Virus record (IMG/VR): IMGVR_UViG_3300018080_000064
Span: 1 to 39,411 of that record
Origin: a virus
DNA length: 39,411 nt
Reading direction: 5' to 3' (one strand)
Part shown: positions 23,652 to 30,466 of the stretch, piece by piece
Numbering within the stretch: position 1 is the stretch's first letter
How the letters are laid out: each line of letters begins with the position of its first letter
The notes under the pieces: generated by a model
Databases searched by the model: none
The model's input: only the letters and a program-made list of their open reading frames with translations
Told to the model about the DNA's origin: nothing
Translations under genes and position numbers: made by a program

Positions 23652-25316
23652 CTATTTTCCCTCGCGTTCCTCCAGCTCACCAGCAATGTCGGCCAACGTA
23701 ATACCGCCAATAGCAGACCAGTGGTCGATTGCATCAGCTTCCTCAGTGTTTATCGTGTCATGGTCGAACAGCTTCTCTAGCTTCGTTTTAGCCTTCGCTG
23801 CTGCGTGGAGATCCTTATGGCCATGCTCACACTTTTCCGGTAATTGCGGGAATGAATAGGTGACCGGTTGCTTGAGCTTGCCCTCGACCGCATCATTGAC
23901 CATATAGAACAGCGTGTTTCGGTCTTCCGGCTCCATGCCTGGCGTGCTGATCTGGCCATTGAATTGACGACCTCCGATGATGATGTCCTCTGAGCTTGGC
24001 GACTCAACCCCGAATGCTGACCGGGTAGCATCCTCTCCGAACGTGACACCAATCTCAGACAGCAATTTATACAGCTGGGCCTTCTTGAGCAGATCCTCTT
24101 TATCGTGGGAGTTCATCTGGAACTTAGGACAGCCAACAGTCGGCCCGAAGTTTAGATCGTGGTTTTTGCGTATCAGCTGTTGGGTCATCGTGTCGTCGAT
24201 ATCACCGTGGATGTGGCCCATAACCCAGCCGAATTGAGTACCGGACTGGTCTATCGTCTGAGCCCGTGATCCTGTCGGCCCCTGCTCAAGCACCAGGGAC
24301 GGTAGCAGGCAACATCTTGCTTCAGCCCGATTTGCCATCACCATGGCCGAATCAAACATGTCGCCTGCATCCTTGGTCTTAGGCTCCTTGATATCAACCT
24401 CTAGGCCGTTGGGAATAACCGAGGCTAGATTCTGGTGCAGCTGCTTCAGGTAGCTGAGGAACCGCGTACGCTCGCCCTTTTTCGTCGTGTCATAATCAGC
24501 CTTGCCCACAACAATCGGCAGGCCGAACCGGTCACACACCCGGCCCCATGACTTCAGCACCAACGACTTGAACACATAATACGGATAGGCCGGATAGAGC
24601 AGCGATGAGCCATAGGGATTATCATCAAACGGTCGGTAAGCGTAGTACAGAAAATCTTTCAGCGGCATTCGATTGTACATCTCGCCGCCTGCATCGTATG
24701 AGAACTGCATGATCCCTTCGTCCAGCACATCACCGTATGAGTCGGCCTCGAACCCCAGATACTTCTGTGACTTGTGCTTGACCTGGGAATATGGAATCTT
24801 GCCACGCCATTCACCCTCAAGAATTGGATCGTCCCACAAGATCTCGGCACCTGAAAAGCCGATGAACATGGCATCGATCATATTGAGCAGCAGTTGGTTC
24901 GTGGTACCTCGGATGTGGTCGAAATTCTTTTTCTGCCAGTCTGCTGCCATCACATCCGGGCCGTGACTAGGATCGGCCGGCACTATGTCGTGCCCCGGTG
25001 CAACGGTGGCGAAGGAGACATAGCCCGAGCCCGAGGCGATCATATCATCACGCCGGACCATGTTTCGGAAGATCTCCACCCCCTGTTCCCTGGCCAGCTT
25101 CTCAGGATGCACCACCGGCATTCCTTCGAGCATATAGCCATCGAAGAAGAGAGCTGACTTGAGTGATTGGGTTTTGTGGAGCTCCGAAGTAAGCGGCTCC
25201 AGCTCTGCCATTGCCGCCTTATACATCTCCCGCCGGAGCGCTGCGTCTTCTCTCTCGTGCATGGTTTCCCGGTTTCGGGGTTTACTTCTGAATAGTCGGT
25301 CGAGTAGGTTGGCCAT
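23652..25316 (-). CDS. Portal protein (Mu gp29-like), 554 aa
   Basis: Matches Mu gp29-type portals: MIDAMFIGFSGAEILWDD in the N-terminal half, then DDNPYGSSLLYPAYPYYVFK and WGRVCDRFGLPIVVGKADYD, all family hallmarks. The dodecameric portal is the DNA gate for packaging and ejection. AGGAGG lies a few bases before the ATG, and the gene begins 9 bases after the terminase stop. The C-terminal third is charged and more variable, ending AGELEEREGK. Confidence 0.9.
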   Translation of the reverse strand: MANLLDRLFRSKPRNRETMHEREDAALRREMYKAAMAELEPLTSELHKTQSLKSALFFDGYMLEGMPVVHPEKLAREQGVEIFRNMVRRDDMIASGSGYVSFATVAPGHDIVPADPSHGPDVMAADWQKKNFDHIRGTTNQLLLNMIDAMFIGFSGAEILWDDPILEGEWRGKIPYSQVKHKSQKYLGFEADSYGDVLDEGIMQFSYDAGGEMYNRMPLKDFLYYAYRPFDDNPYGSSLLYPAYPYYVFKSLVLKSWGRVCDRFGLPIVVGKADYDTTKKGERTRFLSYLKQLHQNLASVIPNGLEVDIKEPKTKDAGDMFDSAMVMANRAEARCCLLPSLVLEQGPTGSRAQTIDQSGTQFGWVMGHIHGDIDDTMTQQLIRKNHDLNFGPTVGCPKFQMNSHDKEDLLKKAQLYKLLSEIGVTFGEDATRSAFGVESPSSEDIIIGGRQFNGQISTPGMEPEDRNTLFYMVNDAVEGKLKQPVTYSFPQLPEKCEHGHKDLHAAAKAKTKLEKLFDHDTINTEEADAIDHWSAIGGITLADIAGELEEREGK

Positions 25317-25324
25317 CTCTCCTC

Positions 25325-26917
25325 CTAAAAGGCTTGGAGTTCTTTCAATGATCCCTCGCCTGAACTAAAGGCAGTGTAGTCCTCCAGTTCGAGATCATCG
25401 TCTTCGTAAGATGCTATATCCTGAATCGGCGAGATTTTCCAGCAGAGATATTGAAGGGCATCTGCCCCGTGGGAGAAGATATTCTTATCTGGCTTGTCTG
25501 AAATGATCCGCCCATAGTCGTCTGTCGGGAATGCGTAGCGCTCTATCACGGTGATTAATCGGTCGAGATGATCTCCTACAATCAGCAGCGGAACCACATT
25601 ACCGTGTTCATCAATCACGGTCCGCATGAACTTGCAGGTGTTGGAGATAAGGTTCTGAGTAGAGACGCCAACGCACGGGGAGGGCTGCACCGTCACGCTA
25701 TATTCAGCCCGCTCAGATTTCCTGCTCATGTGATCGCGCCAGCTCTTGAGGTCCCCATGTCGTTGGTCTAGAATATAAGGATCCCCAATATCGAGCATGC
25801 GCGATCGTACGGTATATTGCTCTGCCTTGGCACCCAAGATGCGCCTGTAATAATACGCTGACCTATCACCGCTCTCGATGTAATCAAAGACTGTAAGCTG
25901 TGGCAGGTTGTTACCGGCCTGAGTTTTGATCCACTTGACATGACCGATTAGAATGGCCGTTCTGCCAACTCCAAAGTCATAGCCGCGCCAGACATCCTGA
26001 TTCGGGATGTAAGCGGCCTTGCCGGTGTAGAGATTTCTGTCCCACGAGTAGAAGCACCTGCCCTGCTTAGATCCGCCATATTCGATATTGAGCTCTGCTG
26101 CTATCTGCCGGTCGGTCAACCGCTCGCATGCCTTGGCATACCAGCAATTTACGTGGGGCTCTTCCGGCCCATGGTTGCACAATCTCTCAGGGTGGATATT
26201 CCATGGCGTGGTCATAATCACCATGCCGCCGTGGTCCTTCTCCCAGCGCAGGCGAGAGAATACATCCTCCCCGATATCATGGTCGGGGTGGGGCGTCGAA
26301 ACCATTATCAGCGGGCCGTAGCAGGCAGTATTCATTGAGCCGAGTATTGATTCGCCATGCCGCTGGTGGGCTGCTTCATCCATAAATACACCATCCCAAG
26401 CGCCGGAGCGACCAGCGTTCTCATTTGCTGTAGCGCCTTGAATTACTGATCCAGTACGCTTGTTGTAGATCACCATGTGGTTGACGACAAACTCGTCTCG
26501 CCACTTCTTGGGCAATCGATCGATGATATATCCGGCTTTACCGAGGATTGAGTTGGGCGTCCGCTTCTTGTCGTGTACGAATTCTTCCTTTTCCGAAACG
26601 ACCAGATAAGCGTGCTCAGCTCTAAATATCAATGCCCATACCAGTGCAATAACGACTGTCCAGGTAGCCTGCATCTGGCGAGACTTTTCCCACAGAACGG
26701 ATTCACCATCTTGGAAGCGCCTGAAGAATTCCTTTGACCATTCATGGCAGGGAAACGGTGCAGGGCCGGAAGGCCGGGTTGTTTTGTTCAGCGTGACACA
26801 GAAGTGCTTAGCGAATATATCAAGGCGGGTGACTGAGAGCATCATCAGCGCACTGTTGATCACTCTATCGGCTCTATCCTTAGCCTCTCGGCTAATCCTC
26901 AGTATCGGCTTCTTCAT
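25325..26917 (-). CDS. terL: Terminase large subunit (TerL), about 530 aa
   Basis: ATPase-nuclease motor for DNA packaging. The ATPase domain has the deviant Walker A LWEKSRQMQATW (residues about 77-88), Walker B GVFMDEAAH (DE about 181-182) and the coupling motif MVSTPHP. The nuclease domain begins at YDFGVGRTAIL, whose aspartate (about 314) is the expected first metal ligand. DIGDPYI is a further acidic candidate. The start is uncertain: a TTG at 26923 or an ATG at 26917; I use the ATG. It overlaps the small terminase candidate by 26 bases. Confidence 0.9.
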   Translation of the reverse strand: MKKPILRISREAKDRADRVINSALMMLSVTRLDIFAKHFCVTLNKTTRPSGPAPFPCHEWSKEFFRRFQDGESVLWEKSRQMQATWTVVIALVWALIFRAEHAYLVVSEKEEFVHDKKRTPNSILGKAGYIIDRLPKKWRDEFVVNHMVIYNKRTGSVIQGATANENAGRSGAWDGVFMDEAAHQRHGESILGSMNTACYGPLIMVSTPHPDHDIGEDVFSRLRWEKDHGGMVIMTTPWNIHPERLCNHGPEEPHVNCWYAKACERLTDRQIAAELNIEYGGSKQGRCFYSWDRNLYTGKAAYIPNQDVWRGYDFGVGRTAILIGHVKWIKTQAGNNLPQLTVFDYIESGDRSAYYYRRILGAKAEQYTVRSRMLDIGDPYILDQRHGDLKSWRDHMSRKSERAEYSVTVQPSPCVGVSTQNLISNTCKFMRTVIDEHGNVVPLLIVGDHLDRLITVIERYAFPTDDYGRIISDKPDKNIFSHGADALQYLCWKISPIQDIASYEDDDLELEDYTAFSSGEGSLKELQAF

Positions 26918-27404
26918 CTTCAATCACTTCTGCGTCCTCGATGTCTGCCTTCAGTGCTTCGATCAATGCAGCCGCATCAAGTTTATCTGTGCCGGGCTTC
27001 ATGCTGTTGATCATGGCGATTAGAACTTGAGTGTCGGCGGCTTCCTCTGCCGTCTGAACGCCGTCTGTCATCGTAGCGAATAGCTCATGGAGATACGTGG
27101 CCGGAACTAACTTCATCATCGGGATGAGGACTTTAACAAAGTAGCCTGCTGGGTTCACTAGAGCTTGGGCTTGCAACTTGGCAACGAATTCTTTTCTGGT
27201 CTTGGGATCCTTGATTGCAGCCAGCGGCATCACTGCAACATCCAGAACATTATCCGTGAACATTTTCCACTGATGGCCCTTTTTGGTCGAGAACTTCCGG
27301 CCCTTCTTGCTTCCAGGCTTCGGACCATTAGGCCCACCGATACGAGTGTCGATTGCCTTCTGGGTCTGCTGCTTCGGCTCTTGCAACCCTCCTGGTAATG
27401 TCAT
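26892..27404 (-). CDS. Putative terminase small subunit, about 170 aa
   Basis: First late gene, directly before and overlapping TerL. The N-terminus is basic (GPNGPKPGSKKGRKFSTKKG), a possible DNA-binding arm. A helical core follows (DPKTRKEFVAKLQAQALVNP) and the C-terminus is highly acidic (EDAEVIEDEEADTED), which could contact the large subunit. No canonical HTH is obvious, so the call rests on position, size and charge layout. The ATG at 27404 follows a GGGGG stretch; a GTG 6 bases upstream is also open. Confidence 0.65.
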   Translation of the reverse strand: MTLPGGLQEPKQQTQKAIDTRIGGPNGPKPGSKKGRKFSTKKGHQWKMFTDNVLDVAVMPLAAIKDPKTRKEFVAKLQAQALVNPAGYFVKVLIPMMKLVPATYLHELFATMTDGVQTAEEAADTQVLIAMINSMKPGTDKLDAAALIEALKADIEDAEVIEDEEADTED

Positions 27405-27440
27405 AAACACCCCCGCTTCCGTAAAGGTTACTCGCCCATA

Positions 27441-27470
27441 GTATTAGTGCCACATGTCACTCTATGTCAA
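27441..27470 (-). promoter_or_regulatory. Late promoter upstream of terminase
   Basis: Minus strand: perfect TTGACA (27470-27465), 18 bases, TAATAC (27446-27441). It lies about 40 bases before the small terminase start. It does not contain the TTTACTTCG box of the early promoters, so it is probably controlled differently. Confidence 0.7.
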
Positions 27471-27491
27471 CCACCATGGATCTGGCCCCAT

Positions 27492-27554
27492 TTATACCCC
27501 ATAAATAATTTCGCGCTCTTGGGCGGACACTTCGCACGACATATCTTCCTGCAT
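27492..27554 (-). CDS. Possible 20-aa peptide in the late leader region
   Basis: ATG at 27554 with GGGGG 4 bases upstream and TAA at 27494-27492, encoding MQEDMSCEVSAQEREIIYGV. The TAA is followed directly by another ATG that encodes only nine residues. It is too short for composition to help. The clean ribosome site in a region otherwise lacking genes is the only support. Confidence 0.25.
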   Translation of the reverse strand: MQEDMSCEVSAQEREIIYGV

Positions 27555-27597
27555 AATCCCCCTATGTTCTTGTAGGCATGTGCTTTAGGCTGAACAC

Positions 27598-27657
27598 GTC
27601 CCGAAACGTTTTTATATGCAGATACAGCAAACCCCCGAAACGTCCCGGGTATGCAGA
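27598..27657. repeat. Pair of ~35-bp imperfect direct repeats upstream of terminase
   Basis: CCCGAAACGT occurs at 27600-27609 and 27634-27643, and TATGCAGA at 27615-27622 and 27650-27657, so two units are spaced 34-35 bases. CGTCCCG is also repeated (27598, 27641). The 343-base gap from 27411 to 27753 holds these repeats, the late promoter and perhaps a 20-aa ORF. I see no definite terminator. The repeats are candidates for terminase recognition (cos/pac) or regulator binding. Confidence 0.55.
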
Positions 27658-27753
27658 ACGATTTCGAGGGCTGCTGATCGAGAAACCGTGAGCGATTTCG
27701 TCAAAGGGTAACCGATAGCACTCTTGGTTGGTCGCGTCAAGGTTGGCGTGCCA

Positions 27754-28260
27754 TCACAGCTCGAATCCACCTAGATCAAGACCGCATTCCAGGGACCCCA
27801 AGCCGGTGCCAGATTTCTCGCTTCCTTTTTCCAAGCAGCAGATATTGAATGAGTCTCCAGGAGCCAAGAACATCTTTTTTAATTCCTCGATCCCGCCGAC
27901 TTCACCAAACGACCCAATCAAATATGACTCGACTCGCCTGTTGGCCGACAAATTAGCAGACGTAAATATGATAATTTCATCGTCTATTAGAGCCAGCTTG
28001 GAGTGATTCTTGATCTGCTTAAAAGTGAATCCTGATAAATTTCTAGATCTGCCAACTATAGCCTTGTAAGCATCTGAATTCAGCTGCGAATGAGATGTAT
28101 CGGCGACTAGCAGTACATGCTCGAATGCTCGAATCAACCTGTCAACCTGCTTGACTCCAAAGCCGTACGATGACACATAACACGTTTTCCCAGTGACTAT
28201 ATTTTCCAGGATAATATCGGCAAGATTCCTTCGGCTGCCGTCGACCAGGAAAACACGCAT
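27754..28260 (-). CDS. PLD-family protein with one HKD motif, 168 aa
   Basis: Phospholipase D / Nuc-type fold. The motif HSKLALID (residues 86-93) fits H-x-K-x4-D, followed by the usual small-residue stretch FTSANLSANRRVESYLIGS. Only one motif is present, so the enzyme would act as a dimer like Nuc. A phosphodiesterase acting on DNA is more likely than a lipase in this context. The start ATG overlaps the upstream TAA (TAATG). It is the last gene before the late promoter and packaging region. The tail end is Cys/Gly-rich and unrecognised. Confidence 0.75.
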   Translation of the reverse strand: MRVFLVDGSRRNLADIILENIVTGKTCYVSSYGFGVKQVDRLIRAFEHVLLVADTSHSQLNSDAYKAIVGRSRNLSGFTFKQIKNHSKLALIDDEIIIFTSANLSANRRVESYLIGSFGEVGGIEELKKMFLAPGDSFNICCLEKGSEKSGTGLGSLECGLDLGGFEL

Positions 28261-28478
28261 TATCTGAACACCCACTTGAACACATCGATCATGCCGAGGA
28301 TGGCGCAGAATCCTACGAAGAGCACTATCAGCCAGAAGAGTGTGGCGCCGATCCGCCCGCCTATTTTAGCGGCCCTCGGCTTTTCTTCATGCCCGCACTC
28401 TGATTGCCTGGGCGGCACCTCGTGCATCCTGCCCCGTGACCTGAGTCTGTGCCTTTTGTTTTTCGACATCTTGGCCAT
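28260..28478 (-). CDS. Small membrane protein, 72 aa
   Basis: The ATG at 28478 is preceded by GGAGG with 5-base spacing. The N-terminal half is very basic (KMSKNKRHRLRSRGR) and has one C and several H. The C-terminal half is one hydrophobic segment, ATLFWLIVLFVGFCAILGMI, ending FKWVFR. The layout is cytoplasmic basic tail plus one membrane helix. It could be a holin-like or superinfection-exclusion protein; position gives no further clue. Confidence 0.65.
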   Translation of the reverse strand: MAKMSKNKRHRLRSRGRMHEVPPRQSECGHEEKPRAAKIGGRIGATLFWLIVLFVGFCAILGMIDVFKWVFR

Positions 28479-28489
28479 GACCACCTCCT

Positions 28490-28930
28490 CTACTCTTCCG
28501 GGTCATCGAACTTCGCCCACCACTTGGGATCCTCGAACTCCACGGCGTCTGCTATCGTTTCCCACTGGCCTTTTTCGGTACCGTCCGGGCGGAACTTGAC
28601 CCACTTGCACAGGCCGACGAGCTGCTTGTCCGGGTTGTAGAGCAGGACCGTGGCTCCATCTCTCGGGGCAGGCATGGCATCCATCAGCTGCCACTGGAAT
28701 ACGGCAGTAATAATTCTGCCTGCCATTGCTTCCTCTATTATGCACTTGCCGTCACTCAAGCCCTGATTATATGCACCGATCTGGTCAGCTGCCATCTTGT
28801 TGGCCGGCTTCACCGGCTCTGGCGGTTGTGTCGGAGTCTCGGCCTCCTCCTTCGGGTCAGAATGACGCCAGGCATCATATCTCTCATCACCGTACGCCTC
28901 CCGCCCATCAACTACCGATTTTGCTGTCAT
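28490..28930 (-). CDS. Hypothetical protein, 146 aa
   Basis: The N-terminal half is charged and proline-rich (TPTQPPEPVKPANK). The C-terminal half has WQLMDAMPAPRDGATVLLYN, then GLCKWVKFRPDGTEKGQWET, similar to a short beta domain seen in many phage early proteins in which MP-x2-G-x-x-V-L-L-Y recurs. Function is unknown. AAAGGAG lies 6-9 bases before the ATG. It overlaps the small membrane ORF upstream by 23 bases. Confidence 0.65.
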   Translation of the reverse strand: MTAKSVVDGREAYGDERYDAWRHSDPKEEAETPTQPPEPVKPANKMAADQIGAYNQGLSDGKCIIEEAMAGRIITAVFQWQLMDAMPAPRDGATVLLYNPDKQLVGLCKWVKFRPDGTEKGQWETIADAVEFEDPKWWAKFDDPEE

Positions 28931-29027
28931 GGTCCTTCTCCTTTGGTTTTGTTTGATTTTCGATCACGCGGACTCTGTATGCTAGCCCGGCCAGAATCAC
29001 TAATATGAGTAGCTCCCCGAAACTCAT
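28908..29027 (-). CDS. Small membrane protein, 39 aa
   Basis: ATG at 29027 overlapping the upstream TGA (ATGA); stop TGA at 28910-28908. The sequence starts MSFGELLILVILAGLAYRVR, one N-terminal hydrophobic helix followed by a charged, lysine-rich tail. This matches the size and layout of small phage membrane peptides. It fills the 93-base gap between annotated neighbours and keeps the ATGA coupling rule of this operon, which supports it. Confidence 0.6.
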   Translation of the reverse strand: MSFGELLILVILAGLAYRVRVIENQTKPKEKDHDSKIGS

Positions 29028-29227
29028 CTGCTGACATCCTCAAGTATTTTATTGAATAGTCTGGTCGTCTTTTTCTCTAGCTTGACCAGATCTCTGCATA
29101 AGTCGTGAGTGCCGCGTTCCTCAGTCACTACGATTCGGCATGCGAGGGCAATCATGGCCAGATCGTCGCCGCTCAATTCGACGTGTACAACGCGCTTTGC
29201 TGCTTTCTCCATCAACGCCCTATCCAT
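29024..29227 (-). CDS. Hypothetical protein, 67 aa
   Basis: The start is placed at the ATG at 29227, overlapping the TAA of the HNH gene (TAATG). The product is helical, MDRALMEKAAKRVVHVELSG, then IVVTEERGTHDLCRDLVKLE and a basic C-terminus. No domain is recognised. The longer open frame upstream lies wholly in the HNH gene and is discarded. Confidence 0.6.
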   Translation of the reverse strand: MDRALMEKAAKRVVHVELSGDDLAMIALACRIVVTEERGTHDLCRDLVKLEKKTTRLFNKILEDVSR

Positions 29228-29601
29228 TAAGCCACCGCCATTCTCTTCCTGTAATTCTCCCGGCACCGCTTGTTGTCGCACTCGATACACTGTGGAATGA
29301 CTCCACCGATTGCACTGTTTCTGTTTATATAAAACCCGGTATCTACTGGTTTTGTTTCTCCGCATGTAGTGCAGATCTTGACTAGAACGCCCTGGTCATT
29401 GATCGAGTAGTTGGCGTGGTGTCTCTTGTGTTCGTTCTGCTCCATCAATTCCAGATTTTCCAGTCTGTTGTCTCGGCTGTCGTGGTTGATATGGTGTATT
29501 ACATATCCATCCGGGATCGGACCGTGTGCCTGGGTCCAGACCCATCTATGCTCCAACCAGCTTTCGCCGTTGATCCAGATGGTGATATATTTTCTACTCA
29601 T
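29227..29601 (-). CDS. HNH endonuclease with C-terminal zinc site, 124 aa
   Basis: HNH_3-type endonuclease. WLEHRWVWTQAHGPIPDGYV leads into the core HHINHD (36-41), followed by RLENLELMEQNEHKRHH, the classic ending. A C-terminal ICTTCGETK ... CIECDNKRC segment has two C-x2-C pairs and may bind zinc and DNA. Such enzymes in phages are often free-standing homing endonucleases. The ATG at 29601 overlaps the previous stop by 8 bases, so if it invaded it did so without breaking coupling. Confidence 0.85.
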   Translation of the reverse strand: MSRKYITIWINGESWLEHRWVWTQAHGPIPDGYVIHHINHDSRDNRLENLELMEQNEHKRHHANYSINDQGVLVKICTTCGETKPVDTGFYINRNSAIGGVIPQCIECDNKRCRENYRKRMAVA

Positions 29602-29884
29602 CTGATTCTCTGCATAGGTAGTTAATCTTCTGTTCCAGATAATCATATTGAGCCTTCAACAGATCATCTACTGCCATGTTCATCGCCTTCTTAGAAACAT
29701 TCATTTGTAGAAATCTTCTTTCCCGCCTGGCAAGCAATTTTGCGTACAACCAGCATTCCTCATTCTTACAAACGATTGCTATCTTCTCCACGCTGGCCTT
29801 TTGGCCGGTTATGAAATATAAATCAGCATCTTGCCCGCATTCATCACAGCGTGCCATGTCTGGTATTGGTGTGCCTAGATCCAT
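29594..29884 (-). CDS. Hypothetical zinc-finger-like protein, 96 aa
   Basis: Contains CDECGQDADLYFITG, then CKNEEC: two cysteine pairs compatible with a zinc ribbon in the N-terminal half. A long helical C-terminus follows (NMAVDDLLKAQYDYLEQKIN). AGGGG precedes the ATG by 7 bases. It may bind nucleic acid, but no family is recognised. Upstream, 29885-30075 (191 bases) contains only unconvincing frames of about 20 codons and is otherwise without a gene. Confidence 0.65.
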   Translation of the reverse strand: MDLGTPIPDMARCDECGQDADLYFITGQKASVEKIAIVCKNEECWLYAKLLARRERRFLQMNVSKKAMNMAVDDLLKAQYDYLEQKINYLCRESDE

Positions 29885-30075
29885 TATTTTCCCCTTTTCT
29901 CGTGTGCTTCCTTAGCGAGGCCCCGTGCTCATCAAACGGAAACCCAAACACCTGCACAGAGCCCCGCCGTTCACGACGCTAGTATCAGCCGATAAAATTG
30001 ATCAGCTCTTCGATTAGTCCTCTGATAAACCAAAATATATCGAAAGCGCTCACCCCCTCTCAAGTTGGGAGTCTC

Positions 30076-30276
30076 TTACCGTCTCCGCCCCACGACCACC
30101 CTAGTCGAATCGGCCTTTGCCGGTTCTACAACCTGCTCGATCTTAATCTGCTCCTGACGGTTGAACCAGTCGCGGAAGTAGTCAAGGCACTTATACTGTG
30201 CTAGTATCGCAATACATACTGACGCGCCTAACAAGATCAGCACCCAATAATTTCTTCTTGTTCTTCTTATGTGCAT
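30076..30276 (-). CDS. Small membrane protein, 66 aa
   Basis: Basic N-terminus (MHIRRTRRN), one membrane helix (WVLILLGASVCIAILA) and a charged periplasmic or cytoplasmic tail ending RVVVGRRR. The layout resembles inner-membrane spanin-type proteins in miniature, but no partner lipoprotein is seen and it is far from the lysis genes. AAGGGG precedes the ATG by 7 bases. Function unknown. Confidence 0.6.
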   Translation of the reverse strand: MHIRRTRRNYWVLILLGASVCIAILAQYKCLDYFRDWFNRQEQIKIEQVVEPAKADSTRVVVGRRR

Positions 30277-30279
30277 CTA

Positions 30280-30462
30280 TCATCCCCTTCTCGCCATTGT
30301 CTCTGCCGCCTTGTAATCTTCCAATCGATACCACGTTCCGCATCTTGGACAAATCCAGTTTGACCACATCTCACCCGCACAATCTGCGTGCATTTCCTCT
30401 TCGCGTCCGATCCATCCACAGTCATCGTTCGGACATTTGTATAAGCTAGGTGTATCTGACAT
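30280..30462 (-). CDS. Small zinc-ribbon-like protein, 60 aa
   Basis: Starts at the ATG at 30462, with AGGAGA just after the previous gene's end. Contains YKCPNDDCGWIG, then HADCAG and WICPRCGTWY: three cysteine-bearing motifs, enough for one or two zinc sites. This type of very small multi-Cys protein is common in phage middle regions and often binds host proteins; no specific role can be given. Confidence 0.65.
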   Translation of the reverse strand: MSDTPSLYKCPNDDCGWIGREEEMHADCAGEMWSNWICPRCGTWYRLEDYKAAETMARRG

Positions 30463-30466
30463 GATG

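Noticed and set aside
29885-30075. Two frames of about 20 codons (e.g. starting MSAFDIFWFIRG)
   Set aside because: Non-ATG starts with badly spaced ribosome sites and too short for composition to support them.
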